A stretch of DNA of 64,000 nt. Source: Methanospirillum hungatei JF-1 (GTDB taxonomy: Archaea; Halobacteriota; Methanomicrobia; Methanomicrobiales; Methanospirillaceae). Position numbers and translations under genes: made by a program. Shown here piece by piece: positions 36,311-44,879 of the stretch. The stretch covers positions 2,020,936 to 2,084,935 of the forward strand of contig NC_007796.1 of NCBI RefSeq assembly GCF_000013445.1, written 5' to 3'. Position 1 is the stretch's first letter; every line of letters begins with the position of its first letter. The notes below the pieces were generated by a model, which saw nothing but the letters and a program-made list of their open reading frames with translations, did no database searches and was not told the DNA's origin.

Positions 36311-37257
36311 AGCATCACCTCGATGAATATCGTAAGAATTGAAAAGAAAAATGCAATCATAAAGAGATTCGGTATCTGGAAGAACCGCATCTTAGCATAT
36401 GCAGATTCAAAAAGCCCGATGATGACACAGAGCACTGTCCCTTTCAGGAGGAACAAAACTCCCCCGAGTATCAGGACTCCGGCTGACATCTCAAGAGCAA
36501 TCCCTGCCGGGAGTATGATATTGAGGAGAATTGCCATAAGAAGGGTCTGTTTTACCGCATGTGAGAGTTCAAAGAGGGCAAGATTTCGGCCTGATGTGTC
36601 AAGCAGCATCCCCTCATGAACCATGGTAAGCTCCAGATGAGTCTCCGGGTTGTCCACCGGAACCCGCCCTGTTTCAACAATTATCAGGATAAAGAGCGGT
36701 ACAGAGAGGAGAAGAACCGTCGGATTGTATGCAGGGAACATCGTTGTGGCCGTTCTGAATATGTCGTGAATTGAAAAACTGCCCGTTACGTATACCAGGG
36801 CTGCAAAGACGACCACGGTCACCGGTTCGATGATGGCAGACAGGCTCATCTCCCGTGAACTGCCCATTCCACCAAAAGTGCTTGCTGCATCCAGACCAAG
36901 CAGGGCTATGAGCAGCCGGCCAGTGACGAGAAGATAGAGGAATACGATGATATTGGCAGTGACCAGCTCCTGTTCAGGTATCCAGAAGATAGGGACCATG
37001 ACGGCTGCAACCAGAAGTATTGACAGAGCAGCATACGGAGCAATCCGGGAGATAAACCCTGCATACTCTGAATACAGCGTCTCTTTTCTGAAGAGCTTTG
37101 CAAGATTATAGTACCCTTGCAGAAGATGCGGGCCTTGTCTGCCCTGCACCCGTGCCTTTACCTTTTTTATGACCATCATGAAAAATGGCGATATCACAAG
37201 GACAAAAGCCACATTCAGGAAAGCAAAGATGAATGATTCTCCAATCATGCCGACCAC
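36307..37257 (-). CDS. HyfC/HycD/NuoH-like membrane subunit
   Basis: The 316-residue protein has about eight membrane helices and the NuoH/HycD signature. KVKARVQGRQGPHLLQGYYNLAKLF near residues 32-56 corresponds to the arginine-rich matrix loop next to the redox module, and VETGRVPVDNPETHLELTMVHE is the highly conserved acidic loop. In complex I and group 4 hydrogenases this subunit couples the soluble redox arm to the membrane arm. Its loops are intact here although the soluble subunits have lost their metal sites. Confidence 0.9.
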   Translation of the reverse strand: MVGMIGESFIFAFLNVAFVLVISPFFMMVIKKVKARVQGRQGPHLLQGYYNLAKLFRKETLYSEYAGFISRIAPYAALSILLVAAVMVPIFWIPEQELVTANIIVFLYLLVTGRLLIALLGLDAASTFGGMGSSREMSLSAIIEPVTVVVFAALVYVTGSFSIHDIFRTATTMFPAYNPTVLLLSVPLFILIIVETGRVPVDNPETHLELTMVHEGMLLDTSGRNLALFELSHAVKQTLLMAILLNIILPAGIALEMSAGVLILGGVLFLLKGTVLCVIIGLFESAYAKMRFFQIPNLFMIAFFFSILTIFIEVML

Positions 37258-39176
37258 CCGAGGATGAGAATCAGTATAAGAACGGTGCAGAAGACATAGA
37301 GGACATACCGGTCAATATCCCCATTCTGAAGAGATGAGACGAGGGATGCATACCGGTCGATTCTCCGTGCTGCCGGAAGGTACAGATATTCCTCAAAAAA
37401 TTTCATGAGATGGATACTACCGGTTCCTGATCTGAACAGACACTGGTGCTGGTCCAGAAATTCATGGGTTGTGCATATCCGGGTCCGGTACACCGGGCCA
37501 AAAAACCTGACCACCGGCTCGGTAAATCCTGAACCGGTATACTCCATCCTGCTCGAAGAGCCCATCATCCCACAGTCCCATGTCCGGGTTATCCGGGTTT
37601 TTCGTGAGGCATACGACCAGACCGCTCCATACACCAGGATACTGGTCCCGAGGAGGAGCAGAAAAAGTCCCAGAAGGTCAGGAAGCAGGCCGGGATGCCC
37701 CAGAAGAGAGAAGACCTGACCGGAGAAGATACCAAGACCGGCACTCATGAGAGCCAGAACAGCCGGTCCTGCATACATCGGCCAGGGGACTTCCCGTGCT
37801 TTATCTGCTCCCTCCGACCTGGGGAGTGCAAGAAAGGTCAGCCCGAATGCCTTTACAAAGGTTGTAACGGTCAGTGCCCCGGTCAGGCTGAAGAGGGAGA
37901 GCACAACCACCATGACGATCTGCAAAAGCGGGGAGAGTTCTGACAGACCACCGATAAGGGACATAATTATCAGAAACTCACCGATAAACCCGCTAAAGGG
38001 TGGGATTGATGCAATGGACAGGACACCGATGAAAAAAAGTCCGCCGGTCCAGGGCATCCTGACAAGGATCCCCCCCATCTCATCAATATTCCTGGTACCG
38101 GCAGCCTGGCAGACCGACCCTGCGGTCAGGAATAACAGCCCCTTGAACAGCCCATGACTGATGGCATGAAACACAGCCCCTGCGATCGCCATCAAAGCAA
38201 GGGTCTGGGATCCGAATACCGTGAAAAGAACCCACAGACCGATCCCGATCAGTATGATACCCGTATTGTCAATGGATGAGTAGGCGAGCAGACCCTTGAG
38301 ATCCTGTTCCTTCAGGGCATACATCACCCCAAGCACAGCCGTCAGACACCCGAATGCCAGGATAAGAAACCCCCATGCCGCGTCGGGAGCATAGAATCCG
38401 GTAACCACCCGGATCAGGGCATATAGAGCTGTGCTTATCATCATCCCGGACATCAGGGCCGATACCGGCGATGGTGCAGCGGGATGGGCATGGGGAAGCC
38501 ATTTATGAAACGGAATGACCCCTGATTTGATAGCAATACCAAAAAACAGGCAGAGGAACGAGAGGGATATGAGAGGATCGGATCCGGACAGATGAACCGG
38601 ATACTCCCATGACCCGGTCCCAAGGCGAATCAGTAGAATTCCCAGAAAAACAAAGACTGTTGAGATCTGAGTCATTGCCAGATAAAAGAGGGCAGCATAC
38701 CGTGTTTTCTCCTCCTCGAACTCCGTCAGGACCAAAAAGAAGGAGAGGATAGCCATGAGTTCCCAGAATACAAGGAATGCAATGACAGTCTCTGCCATGA
38801 TGACGAGCAGCATACTCAACAAAAACAAGGGGATGAGCCCTGACACCACATAAGTTCGCCGGTTTCCATGCATCCGGTCAAGATATCCGGGTGTATAGAG
38901 GGCAACCGCAAGACTCAGCAACCCAAGCAGGATACAAAACAGAGCAGACAGGCGATCGATACCGATGCGTATCGGAAATGTCACCCATGCACCCTGAAAG
39001 AGAATGGTCTTTGCAGATGATACAAGAAGAAAGGGAAGTGAGAAGAGCGTCAGCAGAATACCACCACCGCCCATGATTATCGAAGAAACAGACCATATTC
39101 GTTTTTTTCGAATGCACAGAGGAATTACCCCTGAAAGAGCATAGAGGAGTATGATGAAAAGAAATATTTCAGACAT
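37245..39176 (-). CDS. HyfB/HycC/NuoL-like antiporter-type membrane subunit
   Basis: The 643-residue protein is the first gene of the six-gene operon, with about 15-16 membrane helices. WELMAILSFFLVLTEFEEEKTRYA holds the conserved helix-5 glutamate. GIAIKSGVIPFHKWLPHAHPAAPSPVSALMSG holds the lysine, and KEQDLKGLLAYSSIDNTG and AISHGLFKGLLFL hold further charged residues of the ion path. The C-terminal part extends beyond the core and includes a soluble segment (about 545-620). All proton-path residues I can see are conserved, so ion translocation is probably still possible. Confidence 0.88.
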   Translation of the reverse strand: MSEIFLFIILLYALSGVIPLCIRKKRIWSVSSIIMGGGGILLTLFSLPFLLVSSAKTILFQGAWVTFPIRIGIDRLSALFCILLGLLSLAVALYTPGYLDRMHGNRRTYVVSGLIPLFLLSMLLVIMAETVIAFLVFWELMAILSFFLVLTEFEEEKTRYAALFYLAMTQISTVFVFLGILLIRLGTGSWEYPVHLSGSDPLISLSFLCLFFGIAIKSGVIPFHKWLPHAHPAAPSPVSALMSGMMISTALYALIRVVTGFYAPDAAWGFLILAFGCLTAVLGVMYALKEQDLKGLLAYSSIDNTGIILIGIGLWVLFTVFGSQTLALMAIAGAVFHAISHGLFKGLLFLTAGSVCQAAGTRNIDEMGGILVRMPWTGGLFFIGVLSIASIPPFSGFIGEFLIIMSLIGGLSELSPLLQIVMVVVLSLFSLTGALTVTTFVKAFGLTFLALPRSEGADKAREVPWPMYAGPAVLALMSAGLGIFSGQVFSLLGHPGLLPDLLGLFLLLLGTSILVYGAVWSYASRKTRITRTWDCGMMGSSSRMEYTGSGFTEPVVRFFGPVYRTRICTTHEFLDQHQCLFRSGTGSIHLMKFFEEYLYLPAARRIDRYASLVSSLQNGDIDRYVLYVFCTVLILILILGWSA

Positions 39177-39323
39177 AAAACCACGTCGGGGGTTCGTTCT
39201 ATAGAGCAGATTTAAGAATAAATTCAGGGACGATGCGTGTGATCGAACCGGAATTACAGATTAGAAGGAAATAGACGATAAAGGTTTCCTGCCTATCAGG
39301 ACATCAGAGAGCCAACCTAAAGA

Positions 39324-39331
39324 AAGTATAT
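39324..39331 (+). promoter_or_regulatory. TATA box of the SLOG-family gene
   Basis: AAGTATATATG at about 39322-39332 contains a good archaeal TATA element, 28-35 bases before ATG 39359. That spacing predicts a very short leader and supports 39359 rather than the in-frame ATG at 39332, which would lie inside the promoter. Confidence 0.55.
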
Positions 39332-39358
39332 ATGCAGATGAATTCAATTGTTAAGGGC

Positions 39359-39769
39359 ATGAAAAAATTAATTATCTCCGGTCCACGCACATGCCGGAAA
39401 TTTACCACGGTTTCTAATGAAATCGCGAAATATATCAAAGAAATCAATGGTGTTGATGAGATTATCACCGGCGGTTCTACTGGTGTCGACCTCATCGCAA
39501 AGGAGTTTGCAGAACAGAATAAAATCGCGTACAAAGAGTTTTCACCGAATTGGCAGGACGATTTGAATGCTGCAGGTCTGGTCAGAGACGCGCGAATGGC
39601 AGAGTACGGGACTCATCTCCTGGTTCTCTCCAACGGAGCCTCAAAAGAGTCCAGAAACCTGATTGCAGAAGCAAAAAAGAATAACCTCACCATTAAGACC
39701 ATCGGATACGTAGAAGAGATGCTCATCGAGATGAAACAGCCGGCCATGACTCCGACCGGAACCATCTAA
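39359..39769 (+). CDS. SLOG-fold (DUF2493/YspA-like) nucleotide-binding protein
   Basis: About 136 residues. LIISGPRTCRKFTTVSNEI at the N-terminus, EIITGGSTGVDLIAKEFAEQ with the glycine-rich nucleotide loop, and RDARMAEYGTHLLVLSNG with the later SKESRNLIAEAKK match the SLOG/DUF2493 family. Members bind nucleotide-derived ligands and sometimes occur in phage or stress-response systems. No partner gene is next to it, so function is open. It stands alone between the Hyf-like operon (divergent) and the carbonic anhydrase (convergent). Confidence 0.8.
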   Translation: MKKLIISGPRTCRKFTTVSNEIAKYIKEINGVDEIITGGSTGVDLIAKEFAEQNKIAYKEFSPNWQDDLNAAGLVRDARMAEYGTHLLVLSNGASKESRNLIAEAKKNNLTIKTIGYVEEMLIEMKQPAMTPTGTI

Positions 39770-39834
39770 CCTTTTTCAATACCAGATATCAATATACAAA
39801 AAAGTTCGGGTATAAACCCGTAATACATTTCTGT

Positions 39835-40449
39835 CTATTCTACCTTCAAAGGTCGGCCAGGATCGACAACCTCAAGCTGTGCGGTTGACATCCGGTAATA
39901 GAGTCCGACCACCCTGAGCTTTCCTGCATCTTCGGCGTCCTTGACCACGCTGTAGGTGCGGAGATGTGCAAGCTGGAGTTTCACATTCTCAATCTCTAGT
40001 TCTGACTGCCATTTCCTGGCCTCTTCAGGATCGGTTGGTTTTTCTCCCTTCTTTTCAACGGTATCCAGAGCCGTATGAGCATGTCTGAGCCATCCTGGGA
40101 TCAGAACATCATCACCGCTCTTCTTACTGGCAAGTGCTTTCATGGCACCACACTCTTCATGACCGCACACAACCAGCGTGTTTATCTTCAGATGGCGAAT
40201 CCCGTACTCCAGAAATGTCCCGACATTCCAGTCTCCGGGGGGGACGATATTCCCAATGTTCCGGTGGACAAAGATCTCTCCTGGCTTTGCATGACAAGTG
40301 ATCTCTGGTGCGACTCTAGAGTCACAGCACCCGATCATCATGACATGCGGGTTCTGCCCCTTGAGAAGGGCTTTGTAATACTCAATATTCTCTGCGTATT
40401 CATTCTCTACGAAGGTCTGATTCCCTTCCATTAACTTTTCAATTCCCAT
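39835..40449 (-). CDS. beta-class carbonic anhydrase
   Basis: The enzyme interconverts CO2 and bicarbonate, useful for supplying CO2 to methanogenesis. Zinc ligands and catalytic pair are visible: MIGCCDSRVAPE (Cys and the Asp-Arg dyad), and VVCGHEECGAMKAL (His and Cys). NIGNIVPPG and the following EYGIRHLKI are typical of the family. I chose ATG 40449, which has GGGAGATA upstream and gives the usual start MGIEKLMEGNQTF; the in-frame ATG at 40506 adds a 19-residue non-conserved extension. Confidence 0.92.
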   Translation of the reverse strand: MGIEKLMEGNQTFVENEYAENIEYYKALLKGQNPHVMMIGCCDSRVAPEITCHAKPGEIFVHRNIGNIVPPGDWNVGTFLEYGIRHLKINTLVVCGHEECGAMKALASKKSGDDVLIPGWLRHAHTALDTVEKKGEKPTDPEEARKWQSELEIENVKLQLAHLRTYSVVKDAEDAGKLRVVGLYYRMSTAQLEVVDPGRPLKVE

Positions 40450-40581
40450 GTTATCTCCCAGGGTCCTTATCACATAAGGATTACAGATCGTGAACTGAAG
40501 AGCCAATATACATTACGATTTAATCCGGAGACCGGGTGATAAACCGAAAGATTGAAAAAGGTTATTACCTGATTAAACCAC

Positions 40582-41394
40582 ATGGAGGAAGCAACCCTGC
40601 AGGCAGTGAAACGGGCAATGCCCGGTCACGGAAGAGCCCGCATTCATGAAAAACTCCTTTCATTCCTCGGTGTCGAGGATCAGTCAGAGGTGGAAGTGAG
40701 CACAGATGCAGGGGCAACCCTTACTCTGACCATCTTTGCAGATGCCATGGTAGACGAGGGAACGATACGAATCAGCGGAGAGGATCTGAAAAAGCTCAAT
40801 ATTCCGGATGGCGGGAAGGTCCATGTAACCAGGAAGATTCCGCTTGAGGAGAGAATTCGGACTGCCGCTGAATCCGCTGCCGGGCAGATACGGGGAGGAG
40901 CACAGGAGATCGGATCAAAACTCTCTGAAACTGCAGACAAATTACAGAAGGGAGCAGCAGATACCGCAGGACAGATCAGCACAAAAGCAAAGGAAATAAC
41001 TGAAAAGGTGAAAGAGGACACAAAACCCATCGGAGAAAAAGTCAGCAAAGCAGCAAAGAGTTCGGCAGAAGCCATCAGGGACAAGATACCCATCGGAAAA
41101 CTCAGCCCGGAGATTGAGAAGGGATTATCTGCCATAAGTCAGGAGGAGGCAAAGGCGATCAGAAGTGCCCTGACCGGCATAGAGGGCGTCAGCGCGGCAG
41201 TCCCGGTACGGTTTGCAGCAGGCCGATCCCTTGGCAACCTCACAATACCGCCGGAAATTACACTCGTAACCGTCCAGCGGAAAGATAAGGTCCTGGGACT
41301 TGACAGAGACATCATCCTAAAAGAGAATGATATCGTATATTTCTCCGGACCTTCTGACGCCGTCGGATTTGTTACCAGAATGCTGGAGGGATAA
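40582..41394 (+). CDS. protein with RCK_C-like C-terminal domain and amphipathic helical middle
   Basis: The 270 residues divide into three parts. A beta-rich N-terminal domain (1-85) is followed by a long Ala/Lys/Glu-rich helical region (90-175) with apolipoprotein/LEA-like 11-mers such as QIRGGAQEIGSKLSETADKL. The C-terminal domain (205-270) reads GRSLGNLTIPPEITLVTVQR and DIILKENDIVYFSGP, typical of the RCK_C (TrkA-C) ligand-binding domain of K+ channels. There is no membrane segment. It heads a six-gene operon of small, largely coiled-coil proteins. A function in ion-channel control or envelope structure is conceivable but unsupported by more than the domain. Confidence 0.65.
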   Translation: MEEATLQAVKRAMPGHGRARIHEKLLSFLGVEDQSEVEVSTDAGATLTLTIFADAMVDEGTIRISGEDLKKLNIPDGGKVHVTRKIPLEERIRTAAESAAGQIRGGAQEIGSKLSETADKLQKGAADTAGQISTKAKEITEKVKEDTKPIGEKVSKAAKSSAEAIRDKIPIGKLSPEIEKGLSAISQEEAKAIRSALTGIEGVSAAVPVRFAAGRSLGNLTIPPEITLVTVQRKDKVLGLDRDIILKENDIVYFSGPSDAVGFVTRMLEG

Positions 41395-41396
41395 GC

Positions 41397-41774
41397 TTGG
41401 AGATCTCCTTTTCCCAGGATGGTCTTATAGGAATTGCAGTCCTTCTTGTCATCGTTATCATGATATACCTGATCATCAGGGAGATCAGACTGATGCGGAC
41501 CAATACCAGGAAACTGGAGCTGGAACTGGAACGCGATAAGCTCCAGATATTAAAACAGGATACCGCAGCTTCAGTCCAGCCGGCCTTACGACTGACAACA
41601 GATCAGATATCAGCACTCAAAGAGATTGAAGAATCGAACATCGCCCTTGAAACCGAGATCTTCATGAAACAGAAGACTATCGAGGGCAGACTCAAGCGTC
41701 TTGAAAATTATGTCAAGCGTGAAAAACTTGACCTGATGCTGGACCGGATTGATTCAGAGGAAAAAAAGATTTAG
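41397..41774 (+). CDS. membrane-anchored coiled-coil protein
   Basis: This 125-residue protein has one N-terminal membrane helix (GIAVLLVIVIMIYLIIREI, about 12-30) followed by charged helices with heptad character (RKLELELERDKLQILKQD, EIFMKQKTIEGRLKRLENYV). The start is TTG at 41397, two bases after the previous stop and preceded by GGAGGGATAA. I do not recognise a family. It appears to be co-transcribed with the RCK_C-like gene and with the three small coiled-coil genes that follow. Confidence 0.6.
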   Translation: MEISFSQDGLIGIAVLLVIVIMIYLIIREIRLMRTNTRKLELELERDKLQILKQDTAASVQPALRLTTDQISALKEIEESNIALETEIFMKQKTIEGRLKRLENYVKREKLDLMLDRIDSEEKKI

Positions 41775-41783
41775 GTGAGAGGA

Positions 41784-42080
41784 ATGTTTGAAACATCTGG
41801 GAGCACACGAAAATTCTTTGATAACCTGAGCAGTTTTGAAACACGAGCCACATCTCAGGTCCCTACCTTTGACCGGACACTGGACTCCTACTTTGATCGG
41901 AATTTTGAAGCCATTGTTGAAGAATGGGGGCTTATCACCGAGGCAGACCTGCATGAATATGCACGGCGGCTTGAATTTCTCAGCTATGAGGTCGGACGAC
42001 TCTATGCCATGAAAGATTTATTCAAAAGCCGGGCAGATTCCATTGAAAAGGCCATAGAGGAACTGGAGGCGAAGAAATGA
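41784..42080 (+). CDS. small coiled-coil protein, family member 1
   Basis: About 99 residues, soluble. It contains SYFDRNFEAIVEEWGLIT followed by a helical tail (FLSYEVGRLYAMKDLFKSRA). The same core (Y-[LF]-D-R-x-[FM]-x-x-[IL]-[IV]-E-[ED]-[WY]) recurs in the next two genes, so the three are paralogues. I chose ATG 41784, which follows GGTGAGAGGA, over GTG 41775. Its stop overlaps the next start as ATGA. Function unknown. Confidence 0.6.
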   Translation: MFETSGSTRKFFDNLSSFETRATSQVPTFDRTLDSYFDRNFEAIVEEWGLITEADLHEYARRLEFLSYEVGRLYAMKDLFKSRADSIEKAIEELEAKK

Positions 42081-42298
42081 GCATGGATAAGTACCTGAAC
42101 GCCTATCTCGACCGGCGGATGAAACTCATCATTGAGGACTGGCAGCTTGCAACTACCGCTGATATCAGGGAACTATCACAACGGTTCAGACAGGTCAAAC
42201 AAGAGGCAGAGAGTCTGAAATCGTTTGAACGTGAATCAAAGGATCGGATGGATCGGATGGAAGAGCGGATACGGACCCTCAGGAGCCGGATGAAATGA
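42077..42298 (+). CDS. small coiled-coil protein, family member 2
   Basis: A 73-residue paralogue of its neighbours, with the core AYLDRRMKLIIEDWQLAT at the N-terminus and a strongly charged helix to the end (ERESKDRMDRMEERIRTL). It has neither membrane segment nor Cys. ATGA overlaps link it to both flanking genes, so the three are made together. Probably a component of an oligomeric structure; function unknown. Confidence 0.6.
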   Translation: MSMDKYLNAYLDRRMKLIIEDWQLATTADIRELSQRFRQVKQEAESLKSFERESKDRMDRMEERIRTLRSRMK

Positions 42299-42639
42299 CA
42301 CTCATTGAGATACTCCTGATCATCCTCATCGTTCTCATCATCCTCTTCCTGCTGTTCTGGTTCTTCCAGGGAACCACCGGAAGAATATCTCTTCGCAGAC
42401 CGGTTGAAAGCAGGGTGGATGAGTACCTGGACCGGCGGTTTGCCCAGCTTGTTGAAGACTATGGTGTTATCCGCAGACCTAAACTGAACCGGTTCAAGGA
42501 AGAACGGGGATCTGCTCTTGAGAATGATGCACAAAAGATCGCCGAGCTGAAACAGTTTGAAAGTGAGTTCTCACAAAACCTCTCTCTGCTTGAGGCACGA
42601 CTTGATGCACTGGAAAGATCATTTGATTCGAAGAAGTAA
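42295..42639 (+). CDS. membrane-anchored coiled-coil protein, family member 3
   Basis: The 114-residue protein begins with a strong membrane helix (LIEILLIILIVLIILFLLFWFF) and then repeats the family core as EYLDRRFAQLVEDYGVI. A coiled-coil tail follows (QFESEFSQNLSLLEARLDAL). It is the membrane-bound member of the three paralogues and may anchor the soluble two. It overlaps the previous gene as ATGA. Function unknown. Confidence 0.6.
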   Translation: MTLIEILLIILIVLIILFLLFWFFQGTTGRISLRRPVESRVDEYLDRRFAQLVEDYGVIRRPKLNRFKEERGSALENDAQKIAELKQFESEFSQNLSLLEARLDALERSFDSKK

Positions 42640-42661
42640 GGACACTCAATCATCAGGGGGC

Positions 42662-42973
42662 ATGTTTCAGGCTCTTAAAAACCAGGTACCCCGGGTACGA
42701 AAAGAAAATGAACCCCCGACCCGGGATCCCGAATCCTTTTCACGGTATGTCTGTGATCTCTGTCACAGCTCCGGCTCTCTGTCAGGACTTCGTCAGTGTG
42801 TTATCTGTGGCAGATGGGGATGCAGTTCCTGTTGGCAGGATGAGTATTACCTCTGTAAATCATGTGGCGGGATCATGAACCTGCTCCTCCTTGAGCTGCC
42901 GGTCCGCGATACTCCGGATGAACCAGATATCAAAACCGAAAAGCGGGATGAACTGACCGAAGACACCCCCTGA
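42662..42973 (+). CDS. small zinc-binding protein
   Basis: About 103 residues with a double zinc-site of FYVE/RING-like spacing: YVCDLCHSSGSLSGLRQC, VICGRWGCSSCW and YLCKSCGG give four CxxC pairs. The ends are charged and probably disordered. ATG 42662 is chosen because it follows an AGGGGG ribosome-binding site and lies just after the previous stop. It is the last gene of the operon and could be its protein- or nucleic-acid-binding adaptor. Confidence 0.6.
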   Translation: MFQALKNQVPRVRKENEPPTRDPESFSRYVCDLCHSSGSLSGLRQCVICGRWGCSSCWQDEYYLCKSCGGIMNLLLLELPVRDTPDEPDIKTEKRDELTEDTP

Positions 42974-43050
42974 TCTTTTCTTGCATAGAACTGGATAGTT
43001 CAATAGTTCCCTGACCAGATGATATAGGAGATACCTCCGGAAGGCCTGTC

Positions 43051-43617
43051 GTGAAAAGTATAAAGATACCATCCCTTATCTCATCGGTCGTCCAGAATGC
43101 ATTATCCGGACTGGAAGGGATGGAGTTTACCCTCCTTGACCGGTGTCCTCACTGCGGAGGGGAGGTCAGGTACCACGACAACCGGAAGAAACGGTTTGCA
43201 ACCATACTCATTGATGATGAGAAGCAGATAATCAATGTCATCGTCACCAGGTATTACTGTAAATCATGCGGACGGCTCTGTTATGCACTGGCCCCGTTTT
43301 ATCCGAATACCAAGTTTGGATCCCCGGTCATCGATCTCTGCATGACGGTGGCACGGATCCATCCTTATAACCATAGTGCACGAATCCTTCAGGAGATGGG
43401 AGTTGTCGTTGACCGGGGGACCATCCGGAATTTCTTCTCCCGTGATATCCCGGCGGTCAGTTATGCAAAAATATACGGCCTGCCAATACCGCTCTCCATA
43501 TTTCACCTGTCAGATCTCTCTTCCAGACGCAGGCAGTCTCGACAGGTCACCGAGGAGGATGTCCTCAGGGCCTGCGGATTCCCATCCACAAAAGATCTCT
43601 TTCACAAGACGCCCTGA
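43051..43617 (+). CDS. zinc-ribbon, transposase-N-terminus-like protein (paralogue B)
   Basis: This 188-residue paralogue of the gene at 23417-24022 shares its domain order. The zinc ribbon CPHCGG..YYCKSCG is followed by LCYALAPFYPNTKFGSPVIDLC and GVVVDRGTIRNFF. It lacks the transposase catalytic domain. The start is GTG at 43051. Its end overlaps the convergent second fdhB by 16 bases. Because both copies sit next to methanogenesis genes (ftr and fdh), they may be a lineage-specific regulator family; this is inference. Confidence 0.62.
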   Translation: MKSIKIPSLISSVVQNALSGLEGMEFTLLDRCPHCGGEVRYHDNRKKRFATILIDDEKQIINVIVTRYYCKSCGRLCYALAPFYPNTKFGSPVIDLCMTVARIHPYNHSARILQEMGVVVDRGTIRNFFSRDIPAVSYAKIYGLPIPLSIFHLSDLSSRRRQSRQVTEEDVLRACGFPSTKDLFHKTP

Positions 43618-44879
43618 TTATCCCCCGATTCATCTGCCGCAGGAACCTTCTGACTGAACAGACGAATCATCTCCTGGTAATTATTCCCATAGTAATGTTC
43701 CCATTCTTCATGCTGATTCACCTTTGCAAGGATGGGTTTTCCTTCAGGCCTGCCAGGATGATATCCGAACATCTGCTCAAGTTCTGCCTGCAGGGCATGC
43801 ATCATCAGTGAGACCGGAATATCCATGGCACACCGGTCCTGACACTGTCCACAATTCACACAGGAGTCGGCGATATGGGAGAACCGGATCAGATGAAACA
43901 TCAACGGAGGCGGGACTTCACCAGGCCTGACCAGCCAGGGTTTTTTTGTCTGACAATCCTGACAGAAACAGAACGGACAGGCCTTCGAACACTGGTAACA
44001 TTTAATGCACCGGTTTGTCTCTTCCATGATCCAGGTCAGCCGCCCGATACCGGTCCCGACTTTTGCAAACATCGCTTTGCGGTTCTTCTCTGATATCGTC
44101 AGCATCGCTGCCTCAACACGGGATCGTGCCTCAATACCCTTCAGGTCAGCAGGGACTATGGTCACAAATCCGTCTTTTCTTGCCTGATCCAGAAATGCCA
44201 GCCCTTTTTTACTGCACACCTCAATAAAGGTTGCCTGATCGGAGTATTCACCTAACAGCCCCCAGGTTCCACAGACAACGTCACATTGGCGGGGAATCGG
44301 GGTATCACATCTCCTGCATGAATCACGTCTGCCAAACCCGTGCTCCTCAATTATCTCCAAAGGAAATTCATGGACTACGTCACCAGACCTGATAACTACC
44401 CGGCCATTCCTGACACAAAAAGAATCAACATGGTCCGGATTCAGATCACAGACCTCCCTGATAAATGCCCTGGTTTGTATGGGGGAAAATGTCCCGCTGC
44501 AATTGAGTCCGATAAGATAGAGATCGTCCCGGTCAAGTATATTCCGCTTGACCAGTTCCACGATGACCTTTGCATCACACCCCTTGACAACCGCAGCAAT
44601 CTTCATCCCAGGGGTTGCCTGCACGGCACTGACAACCCAGTCTGCGGTCAGAATACTCCCACAGAACAAAGATCCGGAACATGCAGGGATCTTTTCCGGA
44701 TCAGTTATGATGACGGGCCGTGGATCATAGATATCCTCTCCCATCTGCAGTGCACAGACCGCATCAACGGTGCCTGACGAAAGCAGGGACATAAGCAGGC
44801 CGGTCACCACCCCTCCGGATGCTGCGTGTTCCCTGATTGAATCAAACGGAGACCGGCCGTACCACATCTGACCATTCAT
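43602..44879 (-). CDS. fdhB: formate dehydrogenase beta subunit, second copy
   Basis: The 425-residue paralogue of the FdhB at 28420 has the same landmarks. KGCDAKVIVEL and GLNCSGTFSP lie in the flavin domain, then GFGRRDSCRRCDTPIPRQCD. Two [4Fe-4S] motifs follow, CIKCYQCSKACPFCFC and CVNCGQCQDRCAMDI. The C-terminal tail is more divergent. It follows the second fdhA with an ATGA overlap. The two fdhAB pairs are clearly diverged, so they may serve different partners or growth conditions. Confidence 0.92.
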   Translation of the reverse strand: MNGQMWYGRSPFDSIREHAASGGVVTGLLMSLLSSGTVDAVCALQMGEDIYDPRPVIITDPEKIPACSGSLFCGSILTADWVVSAVQATPGMKIAAVVKGCDAKVIVELVKRNILDRDDLYLIGLNCSGTFSPIQTRAFIREVCDLNPDHVDSFCVRNGRVVIRSGDVVHEFPLEIIEEHGFGRRDSCRRCDTPIPRQCDVVCGTWGLLGEYSDQATFIEVCSKKGLAFLDQARKDGFVTIVPADLKGIEARSRVEAAMLTISEKNRKAMFAKVGTGIGRLTWIMEETNRCIKCYQCSKACPFCFCQDCQTKKPWLVRPGEVPPPLMFHLIRFSHIADSCVNCGQCQDRCAMDIPVSLMMHALQAELEQMFGYHPGRPEGKPILAKVNQHEEWEHYYGNNYQEMIRLFSQKVPAADESGDNQGVL

